From: Paragonimus westermani
Lineage: Eukaryota; Platyhelminthes; Trematoda; Plagiorchiida; Troglotrematidae
Length of the DNA stretch: 64,000 bases
Direction of reading: 5' to 3'
Assembly (NCBI GenBank): GCA_008508345.1
Contig: QNGE01002436.1
Span: 50,944 to 114,943, forward strand
The notes under the pieces were generated by a model, which was not told the DNA's origin, did not search any database, and was given only the letters and a program-made list of their open reading frames with translations. The first letter of the stretch is position 1. Each line of letters starts with the position of its first letter. Position numbers and translations under genes: made by a program. Below, in pieces: positions 1-12,400 of the stretch.

Positions 1-2
1 GC

Positions 3-125
3 AGGAGTAGACTACAGGCTGAACAGACATTATTACAAGAAACGCTTCGGGCTAACAATAGTCTTGAAACTTTCATGACAACATACAACGAGCTGGCTCT
101 TGTAGGATGTTACTTGCAGGAGTAA
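3..125 (+). other. Open frame at the left edge, possible end of another gene
   Basis: The frame is open from the window's edge to TAATAA at 124-129 and reads RLQAEQTLLQETLRANNSLE, then FMTTYNELALVGCYLQE. The hydrophilic helical character is gene-like. An AATAAA hexamer overlaps the stops. Only 40 codons are visible, so this may be chance. Confidence 0.25.
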
Positions 126-129
126 TAAA

Positions 130-3100
130 GGAATTAGATTGTCATCAAAAGCGCTAATCTAAAGGTTCTAATGATGGAGCAAACCTAGTCTTGCCCTCAC
201 CAAATACTTGGATACCTCTACCACGATTTGAAGAGTGGACTCTCAAGCTAAAGTATACTTTGGTTTTCTCGTAACTTTGGGAATCTTTGCGTTGATAAGA
301 TAGACAGACCAACAGGCTAAGAAAAGTACTGCAGAAAAGCGTAGGAGAAACCGCCAGTCAGCAGGATTCGTTTTTAATCTTGACTCATTTTTCGAAAACA
401 AGTCACAGAACATTATTGGTTTAAAACTTGAAATATTGTGAAGCCCTACTGATCAGCCCACCGTATTCAAGGGTAAGTAATATTCTCAATGGTAATCGAT
501 CTACAACATTTCTCTGAAGAAATTTTGGTCTGGTTTTCAGTTGGTCATAATTTCACGACTGGGTATGTCAGATGATTGTCTATCGCAATTTAACCCCTCT
601 GAATATCTTAGTGAGATATCAGAACGGTTCACAACTTATCACTACTGTTCAAGAATTTATTGATCATCGTTTCTAGAGCATTCACTGTGTAAGCTTTATT
701 TTCTCTAAAAGGAATACACGACGCAACACACCTTAAAACCTTCATCTATACACGCAGAGAACGTTTTGGTCGTCTAGTACGAGTGTATTGAAAATAACAA
801 AAGTCACAGTGTAAATCAGGTATGTCATTTGATTTCCACACTCTAAAGAATTCGGTAGAGAACCAAGAGTGCGCAAACGATTCCAACTGGCATGCAAAAC
901 AGGACTATGATAATCTATTCGAACTATTGCAGCTGTCCTACCTTCGCGTCACTGAGGCGAATTAGTCTACAGGATATGAACTATAATGCCTGTTTCCCGT
1001 AGTTTTTCTTCTATGAATCCAGCAGTTTTGTAGAGTTTTTCAGACTTTTGCTAATTGACGATACTTTTCTTCCATACATCAACGTTTTTGTGTCAATTTT
1101 CGCATGCTGTTCAAACTGATTGAAGTGACCTTGCATCATAATACACAGTTTGAGCACACCGATATGCTCTTCTCTCTGTTTGTACAGTCGCTTGACAATA
1201 CTACACAGATCATTTACCTAGGTGTTTTCAGGCTCAATCGCACTAAGAACATTGTCACAGTTTTAATCGCATTTAAGCAGTCTAAGGTAAGTCCGTAATA
1301 TCGTCGTACTTCGGCTACTGGTAAATTCGATTATTGCAGAGATCATCCCTAATACCTGTGAACACCTTAAGTGAATCATTCTCTAATTACCGCAACTTGC
1401 TCAGACTACGTAACTTTTCGGGTCCACATGTTTGTTTTGCTGCCACCGAAAGCATAATGAGGTAATTCATCAGTTACCTAAGCTACTCAGTAACTCGTTC
1501 TTGACCACTACAAGTACACAGCATACACGATGCAGAAGTATATTCAACAAATAAGTACACATACCTTTGTACGGAATTCAAGTGGACGGAAGTAATTTCT
1601 TTGGCTACCATACTGGAAACAAGTTAGAAGTACTGCATTACGTAGCATATTCTTCGACACTCTTTTTTGTGTAGCGGCTCGATTACATATTTCAGCGCTG
1701 TCTTCTATAGCCTCAAAACAAACTAACTTGAGAATAAAATCAGACGCACTCAACAAAGTTCACAGACCCAATTCCTAACTGTGGACTTAGTGACCTTTCC
1801 TAACTCACCGATCGACCAATCATCAAACCCACCTCCTAACTGCTCGAAATAAAAAAGGCGTTCCATGTTATTGAAAGGTTGGCACTGAAGAGTCAGTACA
1901 AAACGCTCGCACCTACCATTTCTGATGAGAATGAACTGTTTCAAATCGTGTTTCGTCAGTCAAGTTTCAGAATGGAAATACTATGTTTCGGTAGGCCCCT
2001 AACAAGTGAACCCACGAGGGGTTTGAAACATCGTGCTTCAGTCTCGTCTCAAGAAATTTTGCAATGCTGTAACAGCAGTAATGATGCAGATGGACTTATG
2101 GTAAATGTTCACCAGAAGGGTTCACACATGTGCCTATAGGGATCAAATTAGTTCAAACCTTCATAGAACTAGATTGTTCGGAGTTGGTTTGTGATTCAGA
2201 CACGAGTGCAACCATCAAAACTTCATGAAATCGTTAGGAAGATTTGAGTCAATTTGACATTCTGCACTTCGTTGATTGTACAAATGTGCGATTCCCAGTT
2301 TGGAGATTCACAACTAGCTAGTTAACAAATTATTGGAGTCACAATATCCAAACTCCTGCCTGATGAGACGGTTACGATCTATGTTCAGTACAAAAACTTC
2401 ATTCGTTCGTAGTCCTGACCAGTGCTCAAAAATAGTATTGATGAGTATGTACCACAGTTGGCAAGAGTGAAAAGACGAGGTAAACGGTTTCAGCCAGACA
2501 ATGTCATTTCTGATGTCTCCAAGAGTTAAACTGGAAAAGAAGGTACGAAATTGCCATCCGACAAGCCAAGAGCTCATTAATTCTCAAGTTGCAAACAGTT
2601 ATAGAACAGCAAATGTGATGCACAAATATATGGATCGATACAGCCATGACTATTAACACACAACTGTCCTCACATGGACCTTGTTTTACATGTGTTCATT
2701 TGAAACAAATTCACTAGTTTGTAAGCTGTAGTCGAGTGAATGGAACAGACCATCGACTAACTTTGATGTGCTGATACTGTGGTGACTGACGCCTTACTCG
2801 ATTCTCATAACGTTAACGATGAAAGTGCCTCCAAGGTGACACGGTGATCAGACATACTCTAATTGCTTCCGAGTAATCCTTCCCCTGTCATCACATAGAC
2901 AGCCATGTTCCGGTGGGGGCAACGCAATGAAACCAGAGTAATCACAAACTTGATAACAGCCTAGCTTTTCATAAACCAACGATGAAATTGCAGTGATGAT
3001 TGGCGACGTTCTTGTACTGATTCGGCTGAATACAGCTTGAAAGTTAATCACCACTTCTAGAAAACGTGTTAAAAACCTGGTTAACAGTGCTGATGCGGAC

Positions 3101-4004
3101 AAAACACCTCGTTCAATTTAATTATAATGGGCGTGTATTTCCCACTGGTATTAAAAATGGGCATTTTTGTATCAAACAAGCATGTTTATGCAACTATTAT
3201 GCATTAGAAACACAGCTTGAATCGTGCTGGTACTGATCATACGGATGAGTATATTTTGTGGGATGTTTTGTTTGATCCAGCTAGTAACAAACCCTCGTTA
3301 AACCCACCAGATCGGGTCTGTCAACAGACGTCCACAAATCCCAACCCAAATTCCAAACAGTTAGTGGCGAAATAAGCTGCCGCGCAAATCTTAACATTAC
3401 ACTTCGATTGCAGTCTTTTTTGAGTGCGATATTTCGTGCCCAACGCTCTTCTACTTATAACAGCACGGTAAAAACGGGAACTGGATCAGAGAGACTGAGG
3501 TACATGGGAGTCATACAGTCCGTGGATTTTCCAACAAGAGCAGCTCCAAATTAACCATAAGCTTCCGTGTTACCATTTCAACTAGTTTAAGACACAGGAG
3601 CAGAAAGGGATCACCATTAGAGGTGCGTCAGTGCGAGACATATCTCACTGCCGGGATTCAGTCTTACAGAAGCCAACTGAATTTGGTTTCATCTTCCAAA
3701 TCAAAATCGATTAGCACTTCCTGAGACTGAAATGTTATTTGGTCATCAGTGTTAATAAACGTGACAGACGACCAGACCTAAATAGCATGACAACCATATG
3801 GAATGTGGGAGCATCCGCTAATATTTTTGATCGTAATTTGTCATCATGGCGCTTTTTGGATGGCCTACATCAGATTAAAGGGCCCTGAGGTGTGCAACCT
3901 AAATGCATAACAGGTATAATTGGTCAATCAGTATTCAGCCAAATTTCGATCGGCTGATTATGTCAAATACTGACATGATGTATCTTGTTCATCACAACTA
4001 GAAG
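130..4004. other. Left region: nothing recognised
   Basis: I searched this stretch on the minus strand for the transporter's second domain (HGGNDVSN and SGTH-like boxes) and did not see it. Minus-strand frames at 1750-1944, 2314-2577 and 2848-3102 have no recognisable family. No repeat was recognised. Confidence 0.45.
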
Positions 4005-4175
4005 TGAGGCAATGATTCTCACTGATGCTTAACTACCAAAGAACCTTAAAAAAGTGAAACCCTAGTTGAAAAAATAAAAGGAAAGAAGGGGAATCTAACT
4101 AATAAAATCAATAGACCCACATTCAAGTGTTCAAAATCAAAGTGCCGAATCTTGTAAATCTACGTGGGGCCTCAT
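4005..4175 (-). repeat. Diverged LINE B 3'-end piece
   Basis: The text from GATGC-TAACTACCA through a purine-rich stretch to a block like GTGCCGAATCTTGTAAA resembles 5080-5228 in order, with many changes. It is likely an older copy of the same 3' end in the same orientation. Confidence 0.45.
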
Positions 4176-5030
4176 CAGGAGAAGAGTTTCCTGTACCATT
4201 AGGTTCACTTACTACACGGACAACTAGGTAGCACAATGGTAACTTCCACTCAACTGGGCTCCATTAACAGCCTAACGTTTCTTAACGTCGACGTTTACTG
4301 ATACTGGGAGTCGTGAAGGTTCAGGGACAAACCAGACCTACAGCGGTTAATCGCTTAGTCAAACACTTCATTTATTTAAGCCATATTACCATCTCTCGAC
4401 TTCGTCCCTAACGCCATTCATAGCAGCATCGGTAAATAGAGCTCGATGTGGTCTACGACTAGCTGGTACCTCATTAAGTAACCTGAAGCAGAAAGAAGTG
4501 GTTCAACACAAGACGGGAATCTTTGAACTGATCGTCGTTTGCTATATAAACTAAGTGACATATAGAAAACGCTTATATCAGAAAACTAAACCTTCGGCTC
4601 AAACATTTACTAGACACAACTGAAGTACCCAATAATCAACCGCACTGGCTCCATTTCATAAATCTATCAAACTACGCCTGTCAGTAAGACAGGTCCAGCT
4701 TAATGCCCATAGGACGCAGTTTTTTAGGAAGTCTGACTGAGTGGTGTCATCCCTGGACACAGACATTTTCCCACATCCGGTCTCGGTCACATATCACGTG
4801 AGGCGGCTAATAAACACATATACACACAGGCTGGCACATCACACTGAAAAACTCTTGCGCAACTGAACATGTTTTAGTAAATCGCATGTCTTGTAGACAA
4901 ACCGATTCATCCAGTGATGGCACGTCTTTAATCAATCCCGATGAGTTGACCGTGCATAATTTCAGAACATAGCACCCCGAGAAATCTGTAGTGCGATTAA
5001 CTTTGACGTCCATGGAATCTTAAGATCCTT

Positions 5031-5605
5031 CATCACCATCATCACCATAAATAGCGGTACATCAGTGGTTATCACCGATGCGTAACTACCACACAACCAC
5101 GAAGAGAAAACAGCAATTTCTATGTAACAAGAGGGGAGAAATAAAGAGGGGATGGGAAGAGACCTTACAACCAAAAATAGCTACGTCCATTTTCAAACAT
5201 TCAACACCAAGATGCCTACACCTTGCAAACATACAAACAGACTGTAAATGAAAGTAAAGCGTCACAGACAACTAGCCCAAACAACGAAAACACTCACGCC
5301 GATGAGATCGAGCAGCCGCCATGTCACCTAAAGTCTCCAGCCGCCGACAGTGTGAATTACGACGTCCCCAGTCTGAGAGGTGAACCCGACCTACAATGGT
5401 TGACACTTCCGCGAATCACTTCAGTTCTCCACGCCAACTCGTCATTTGTCCAACCTACATCTTGCACCAGTTGGCCGCAGCGTGGACGAAGTGAGCTCGG
5501 TGTGGTAGACGATGAACTGGTATCCTCAGTACATCGCCTTACCATCCAAGTCTGTGCAAGTGTAAGGACTGAACAGAAAGACTCGTTTGGAAATCATTGT
5601 CGAAC
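5031..5605 (-). mobile_element. LINE B 3'-end fragment with ATC/GAT tail
   Basis: On the minus strand it begins near 5605, where similarity to 29282 begins, and ends at an ATC-triplet tract at 5031-5048, that is a GAT tail on the element's own strand. A plus-strand open frame of 164 codons (5223-5717) covers it, and a shorter frame in the other copy is homologous, but the frame differs in length and end. I regard it as antisense of the repeat, not a gene. Confidence 0.78.
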
Positions 5606-6256
5606 AACCACTCCCAAACCTTTCCGTTGCTCACTTGTTGGTGCCACCCAATGTAAGCGATCGTATGCAGACATCGGTAGTCAAACACCTGAATGTGGTT
5701 CGTGTCTTCCATTCTGAGCGGCTAAGTTTAGCTGTCATACAGTGATACAGCCTTTACCGTTGTCTTGTATGCTTGACCACTAAGCGTCTGACAGTCACCA
5801 TCCAACCATAGTTTAGGAAAATACCACTTTCGCTTGCATGTAATATGAAGGCAACGGAACTTAATGGTCAACGCGATTGACTCAGAACAACTTGGCCAAA
5901 ATTCTCGTCCAAACCGCGGCTAGGATACCTATTACTGACGAGCTCTAACAAAAACGAAACTCTGGCACAGTCTTTTTTCAAACGGGTTTCAGGTCAAACG
6001 TCCAGGGGGATGCAAAAGCCTTGCTTAATGATGGATATTATTCCATTTATATCAAACAAAATCTTCTATTACCCACTGGTAATGTTTCAATTCCTCAAAG
6101 CGCGACGTTATAAGCTTGGGAAGCACAGAAATATAGTTTGCGACGTACTGCAATCTAATTTGAAAATATTGGGTGGTTTCATAATTCTGACTTAAAAGTA
6201 AGTCAGGAGTACACATTTACTCGTAATTACAAAACGGGGTGTAATCTAAGTCTCAC
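5606..6256. other. Stretch left of exon 8: nothing recognised
   Basis: DNA between the LINE B fragment and the loop exon. The LINE B fragment may continue to about 5720, because the minus-strand reading there (LGGTNK) leads into the shared unit without a stop for some codons. Confidence 0.4.
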
Positions 6257-6429
6257 CTCGCCAATCGCCGGCAACGAAGGTTGTGCGAGCACACCACGTT
6301 TCGTGACCGACAATGTGTTCTCACCCATCTCTAGGGAAGTCGCGGAGAATCCAATTACCTGCCGGTTAGGTTGTGTTCCATTGTTCTGAACGTCGCCCGT
6401 ATTTGACTCGGTGGGGCGCACTTCAAATG
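6257..6429 (-). CDS. SLC20A: Probable PiT phosphate transporter exon 8 (cytoplasmic loop)
   Basis: This 173-base minus-strand segment is bounded by an excellent acceptor (CTGTGTTCTTCGCAG) and an excellent donor (GCGAG followed by GTGAGAC). It starts with two bases, in phase with exon 7, and ends on a codon boundary. It reads [19 protein letters not shown], then [20 protein letters not shown] and [13 protein letters not shown]. The serine, threonine, asparagine and acidic content suits the transporter's loop, but similarity cannot be judged because that loop is not conserved. It could instead belong to another minus-strand gene nested in the locus. The 12.3-kb gap to exon 7 is long, though other introns here are also several kb. 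Confidence 0.5.
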
Positions 6430-9400
6430 CTGCGAAGAACACAGAGTGGAACAGATTTTAGTTTTTAGGTTGCACGAAATAACAAAATCAAACTATAACC
6501 AAAATTAACCCGCAAAAACCACACATCATGCCCTACCCAGAAGAAATACAGAAATTTGATATATCACAAAGATTTCTACAAAACAAGTCAGCTTCTCAAG
6601 AGTGGATTAACATTTTTATGCAGAATTCACGGTATATATTCATTTACAAATATGTATGACGTAACTCGAACAAACAGTGCATTTCGAGAATAACGTAGGA
6701 AACAATGTAATCATGCGTATTGACAAATATTCCACTGGTATGCGACCACTAGAACAAAAGGTAGACAAAAGCGTAAGATATCGTTACTGGGATAAACGAC
6801 GTTTTGACATGATTTAACAAACACATTTAACACACAAACATCAATGGCGATTCCGAATCAGACCTTATCCACAAACACCCAGAAATGGAAGATGGTGAAA
6901 AATAAGACGTTCTTAAGGTTCCCAGAAAAAATTTAGGAGGCAATATTATTGCTTGAGGTTTAAATAAAGCTCGTCCACCCTTCGGATTATTCCTGCTTCA
7001 TCCATCAGTCCTAGACAGTTGTGTCTATCCAATTAGAAGAATGCTATCAAACAAACACGACAACAACTAACCTCTCGAAGAGCAAGAAGTCCGCCAAAGA
7101 AAAGATGGCCATCTAAGAACCATGATTTATAATGTGCAAAACTTGGAGTTCACAAGAGAACGTCAACTTCAGTTGTTGGCTGTACACTTGTGAACAAGGA
7201 ACAGTGAGCCTCAGTAGGGTTTCGTCTAGTTGTTGGACAAGCAGAATGGTTGTACATTAGGAATCCCAAGCAAAATTCATCAGCAGTCGGTATACCACAC
7301 CCATCAGTAAGTTAAACCATGCTAAATTGGTTAAATAAAGTCAGTAGCTTCCAGTTAACTGAGACGACCCGAGTAAGATAGTTATCATTTACAGTGATCG
7401 CAGCTATTGTGTTTACTCTTCTTCCAAAATGAAAAACTAAGCTGAACACTATGCCTACAATTTTGCGATTAAGCGTTTGGGTACGATCGTTTGCTTCTGG
7501 CTACTGTGAGGTTACTGGCATTTTGCCCAACTCGCTTGCCTCATACTCACAGGACGTGGAATGCAAGTTGCGGTCCGCATGATGATATGTAGTATTAATG
7601 ATCTCTGATAAGAGCAAACACGAGTCTATTGTTTCTTTTCAAGTTGGGCTGACTCAAAGGCTTGCTTGAATGTGTGGAATATGATCAGGTATGTGTGGCG
7701 TTCATTTTGAAGTAGTATAATGTTCATAACACAGTTGAATACGATGACCTGTAGCAAGAAGTGAGGACCTTTCAGACGAGAGTTAAGTTTGGTGTTTGTT
7801 CATGAAGTTTGTCCGAGGAATGTTTAGCAGTAACGCCACTAGATACCCTTGCTGAAAATCCATAGTTGACCAGTTAAGTGTAACCAATAAAATTTACAAT
7901 CAGATGGTTTCGTTGTGCGGGGTCACGTGCAGCAACGACCAATCAGCCGAACAATGTCGTCCATCATTACTGTTGACGACGTGAATGCCCTTCATGGAAC
8001 TAGCAGTGAACTGTTTTACGACAACCGAAATGCCACTCTACAAGTACTTTCAAGCAGGGACACGTATTTGGTTAGTAGGATGGAGCGTAGAGATTCAGTC
8101 ATCTGTAAACGCACAGAAAATCCAAACAGTAAAAAAATTTGTCATTTTTATGTGAGTTAGTTTAAATCTTACGAAATTCTGACCGCCTATGGGTCCTACG
8201 ATTCTACATAAACATGTAGGCTGTGAAACCTTAAAGATATTAACACAATCAACCGGCCATTCACCGACGGAACTGTGCAAGGATCAAGCGCTGTGAAATA
8301 GACTCAAATCGTCCCAAGCCTTTGTTGTTGTTGTCGGATCTAGAGTTGAAAGTGCCATACATAGATAGGGGATGATTCGCATTACAATAATAAAACCCAG
8401 GAGTTGTTTGTACTATCCCCTTAATGCGTACAGAAACACACCCAAGCACCTCCAAATTCAAGTCGCCCGGTAACCTTATACGAGCCAATAAAAAAAATTC
8501 ACGCTATGGTGTTCAGCAGTCGCCAGCTGCCTCGATGTGAGAGAGAAAAGTCAGACGAAACATTTTAGAAGAATAAAAATCTAGGAAAACAAGATTGATT
8601 AGAGGGGCTAGCAATAGTGTGAGTAACCTCAAATTGAGTGCGACATATTAACAATCCACAGGGAAGAATTCAGACTTGAAAATTCGTGGATGTATCTTTG
8701 CCTGAATACCTTGTGCTTTTATGCAAGCAATACCGATTGTGATCAGTGGTGCACAAACAGAGAGAAGATCGTTTGATATAAGGTTTACACGGCCACACCT
8801 TTACAGGAGGTGACCAAATACTCACGCTTTTGCCTACTGGGTCACTCCAATCAACCGGGCTAAAAACGATGGAACAGGACACTTTGCTTATATCCTAGTA
8901 ATGAATAAATCATGATTACTTACAATAAAGCATTGGAGAGCGCATACAAGCACTGAGTTAAACTTTCCGCATCAAAGACAATCTAGTATCGTTCCGGAAC
9001 TACTAATGTGAAACAGTGATGTAAGTAGTGCATCGCAAATGCTGACAATCATACACTGAATTCACTCAAAGACGGTTCGAAAATCAGAAACAAACAAGGA
9101 TGAATAGGGAGAAAGCTGACCAAGTTATCTACATTGGGGTTGTTCCTGTTCGTTTATGAAGACCGACACCATACAAAATTGGTGGTACAGAGAGACAACA
9201 ATTTTTGAAGTTCGAGCAGAATAGTGGGCAACCCAAGATGCAAGATTTATTGTAGGTGGCAAAATTTTGGGAAACTTCGACTCTTTTGTACCAAACAGTT
9301 TGATCAATTTCGCCACGTTGCTTGGTATTTGTGATTTTTTCTTTATTAGCTACGCTTCACTAGTCCCAAGTCTAGTGTCGGGTTACCGTTTGGTATTAAA

Positions 9401-12400
9401 CAAACAATACAAAATGTCTGTCCCTGCCAGCGTTCGTCACCTCACAGTAGGCAGAATATGTAGACTTCGTAGATGTACCACTAGATCAACTGATCGCCTA
9501 CCCTGAATCTTCGGAAATGTACACGGAAAATCCTGTTGGAGCACGGTATCAAAGTGATTCAAAACGCCTATCCGTAAGAATCGTGGAAGAGATGCAGACA
9601 AGTGGAATCTAAAAATGTGTATGCAGATTAGATTCTCTGTTAATCACTTTACGAAAAAATGATCAGTAGAGAGTACAACGTCTGGATAATTACAACATTC
9701 ACGGCAGTATGAGCTTGGAAGCAATTCTAGAATGCGTGAAAGGATTGTTAGGCAACGAAACATGTAGAAATCGCATTCCAGTATAGAATAAGCAACAGCT
9801 AGAGACGATTGTGAAATGACTATTGCAGCCTCGCTCCCCCGCAGTGATGCTGCTAGCCAAAATAGTTTATGACTCGGCTTACCTTCCTAGACAATTAAAT
9901 AGACTCCGAGTGTGAAACCATCAACTGACGGAGTTCTGACTGAAAAAGTTAACTGGTAGTTTCAGATCTGGCACATTCAGACGCCGACCAAGTGCTGTCC
10001 GCGAGCCATAAAGATCAATTTACATTGTAGCTTGAAGGATGTACATCTAAAGTGGTGATTTTGGCCACGCAAGGCAGGTTTGCAAGAGACTACACTGTCG
10101 TTGCAAGACCCTGTACGCTGTAATTAAACTTACAATGATATATCCGTGATAGAGCGGGACCTATTTCAGTGAAAACAACTCTCTTAAATAATAGCGAATA
10201 TGTTGCTCCGAACCGCTGTGTTGCGCTATGTTGTAATTTCTTAATAGGAGCGAAACCTTCCGCGATGTATGGACAACAGGTGATTTTAGATTGAACAAAA
10301 TTCACGTTAATATGATTTTCGCATCCATACAAAACTCTATCTAGCCATTACGTTTTGAAAAAAAAGCGTCGGAGTGGAGTTTTGCACATGTCACAGAACA
10401 CCGTTAGCATACGTTCGTCATATGACCGGGAATAGAAATCCTGGTCACCTTTGTAATGAGGTAACTGTGTAAACCATTCCGTCACTGTCCGCATGGTGAG
10501 TAAGGCCCAATTAAGTTATGCTGTCTGGGGTTTACCGTTTTCCTTGATGGTTATATGACAGTTAAACGTCAACGAGTATCAGAGATGTATTGTTGTCTTT
10601 GATGATGAAGATAATGTATAAATATTTACGTTTTAGCTTATACATAGATTAGATTGGATCGCTTATAGTAAACCAGTAACACTTTCGTACGCATCTCTTC
10701 ACGTTCATGGTAAGACATTGAGTCGCAATTGCACCGCCTGTAATCGTTTTGAAGCTTCAGAATATTTGAAATGCCTCCGGTTATTTAGTCCTTAAAATCT
10801 GGAAATACTGTCAAACACATACTGCTGTTTTCTTGAGTACAATAGTCATTTTACGCTAAGTATTCGTTGGAAGCTATGTTAAACATGTCCAGAGCCAATC
10901 AGCCCAAACTCATTACAAAATCGCCGGTCGCTTCTAAGTATCGCATAAGTCACCGGCTAATCTAGCAGCATAATTCAAACACTCACAAATCACATTTGCC
11001 TAAGTGTAACAAGATTCAACTGGAACGCTCAAAACCTTATGTGATCAGTCATCAGGTTTTTGTGTAGAAGAGTTGAGTTATTAATTGGTGCGGTCTAAGA
11101 AGTGCACTGAATTAAATAGAAAACGCAAAGAACACATTTTACAAAACAAGCCCAATGGGCATTTTGAAGTTAAATACTCCCAAAAAATCTAAAACGAGAA
11201 CCACCTACTCAGGCTGGCGAATATAGGAAGTGATGTCATTTTTGGCCAAAGGTGAGTAACACTAGTTTGATTTCCAGTTGAATACGTTATTGTGAGTCGA
11301 AGCGATGCTTGTTCAACTGAGTGTCACAACAGGTTTGAAGTACCGCTTTCTCTAATGCGTATTCTGTAGACAAGGTCCACGAACTGTTCCAGGCCAAATG
11401 TTTAATGTTTGGCTGCTCAGAGTGTTTTTTAAAGTAGTTTGGGTTTATAAACGTATGTAACTATTAATAGCTTCTGAGTAAATCTTAAAAATTCAGTGAA
11501 CGGCTTAAAAACTGATCAGTTGATTCAATGAAAGTAGCTTCCTTAACCAAACTGAGAGGTCTTGATCACAGGACAATCGACTGATGCGAACACAATTTTG
11601 ATATGAATATTAGATCACGTCTGTTATAAGATAGCTGATATGTTTGTCTCATAGTCTCGACGACGAAACACAAAATCCGGTTTGAATGAGCTGATTAACT
11701 GCTGATGCAATTTTTACAACCGAAGTTTAAGTCCAGTGCTTCCTTTTGAATTGAATGCAAAGTTTGTGTGCAAGTTTGATAATGTTTAGAGGATAGCACC
11801 AGGATCAGACCATGTGGTCGGCAGATAAATGGCTAGATGGACAGAATAAAAAAGCCTAAACACACTGTAACTTCATAATGGACCACATGAACCATATTTC
11901 TACCGTTTAAGATGGCTATTTTTTGATAAATACTTGCAAGTTAGCAAGCCACGCCGTGTTCACCATTGTAGCACAAAGCCTTACGATTTAGGAAATACCT
12001 AGCTAAACAGAAAAGCAAAGTAACAGAACAGTCAACTGAAACCTGTACAGATATCTACAATGTGTTATTTTCACGGTCACATTACCAATGCCGTTAAAAG
12101 CACGTTATTACGGAATTTATTTGCATGCTTAAATGAACGTACATACATTTTAGTGTCTAGGTGCAAATCTTGTATCAGAACTAGCAGCCAACAAAGTCGA
12201 CCACCTGAAAACCAGATGATGTAGGTATTTTCAACAAAATGTTTGGATCGAATTTCAACTGTCGGTTAGATAGAGTCGGTAGAAAGAATGCGTTTGGGTC
12301 ACTGCTTGTCTCGAGAGTTATGCGTTCGTACACATTTTCAGTTATACCTGTTCGATCCATTATGTTTACTGCACTTGCTGGTAACTGGAATGTTACAAAG

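Noticed and set aside
5223..5717. Plus-strand open frame of 164 codons
   Set aside because: It is antisense to the LINE B 3' unit. The matching region at 29037-29357 has a frame of different length and end.
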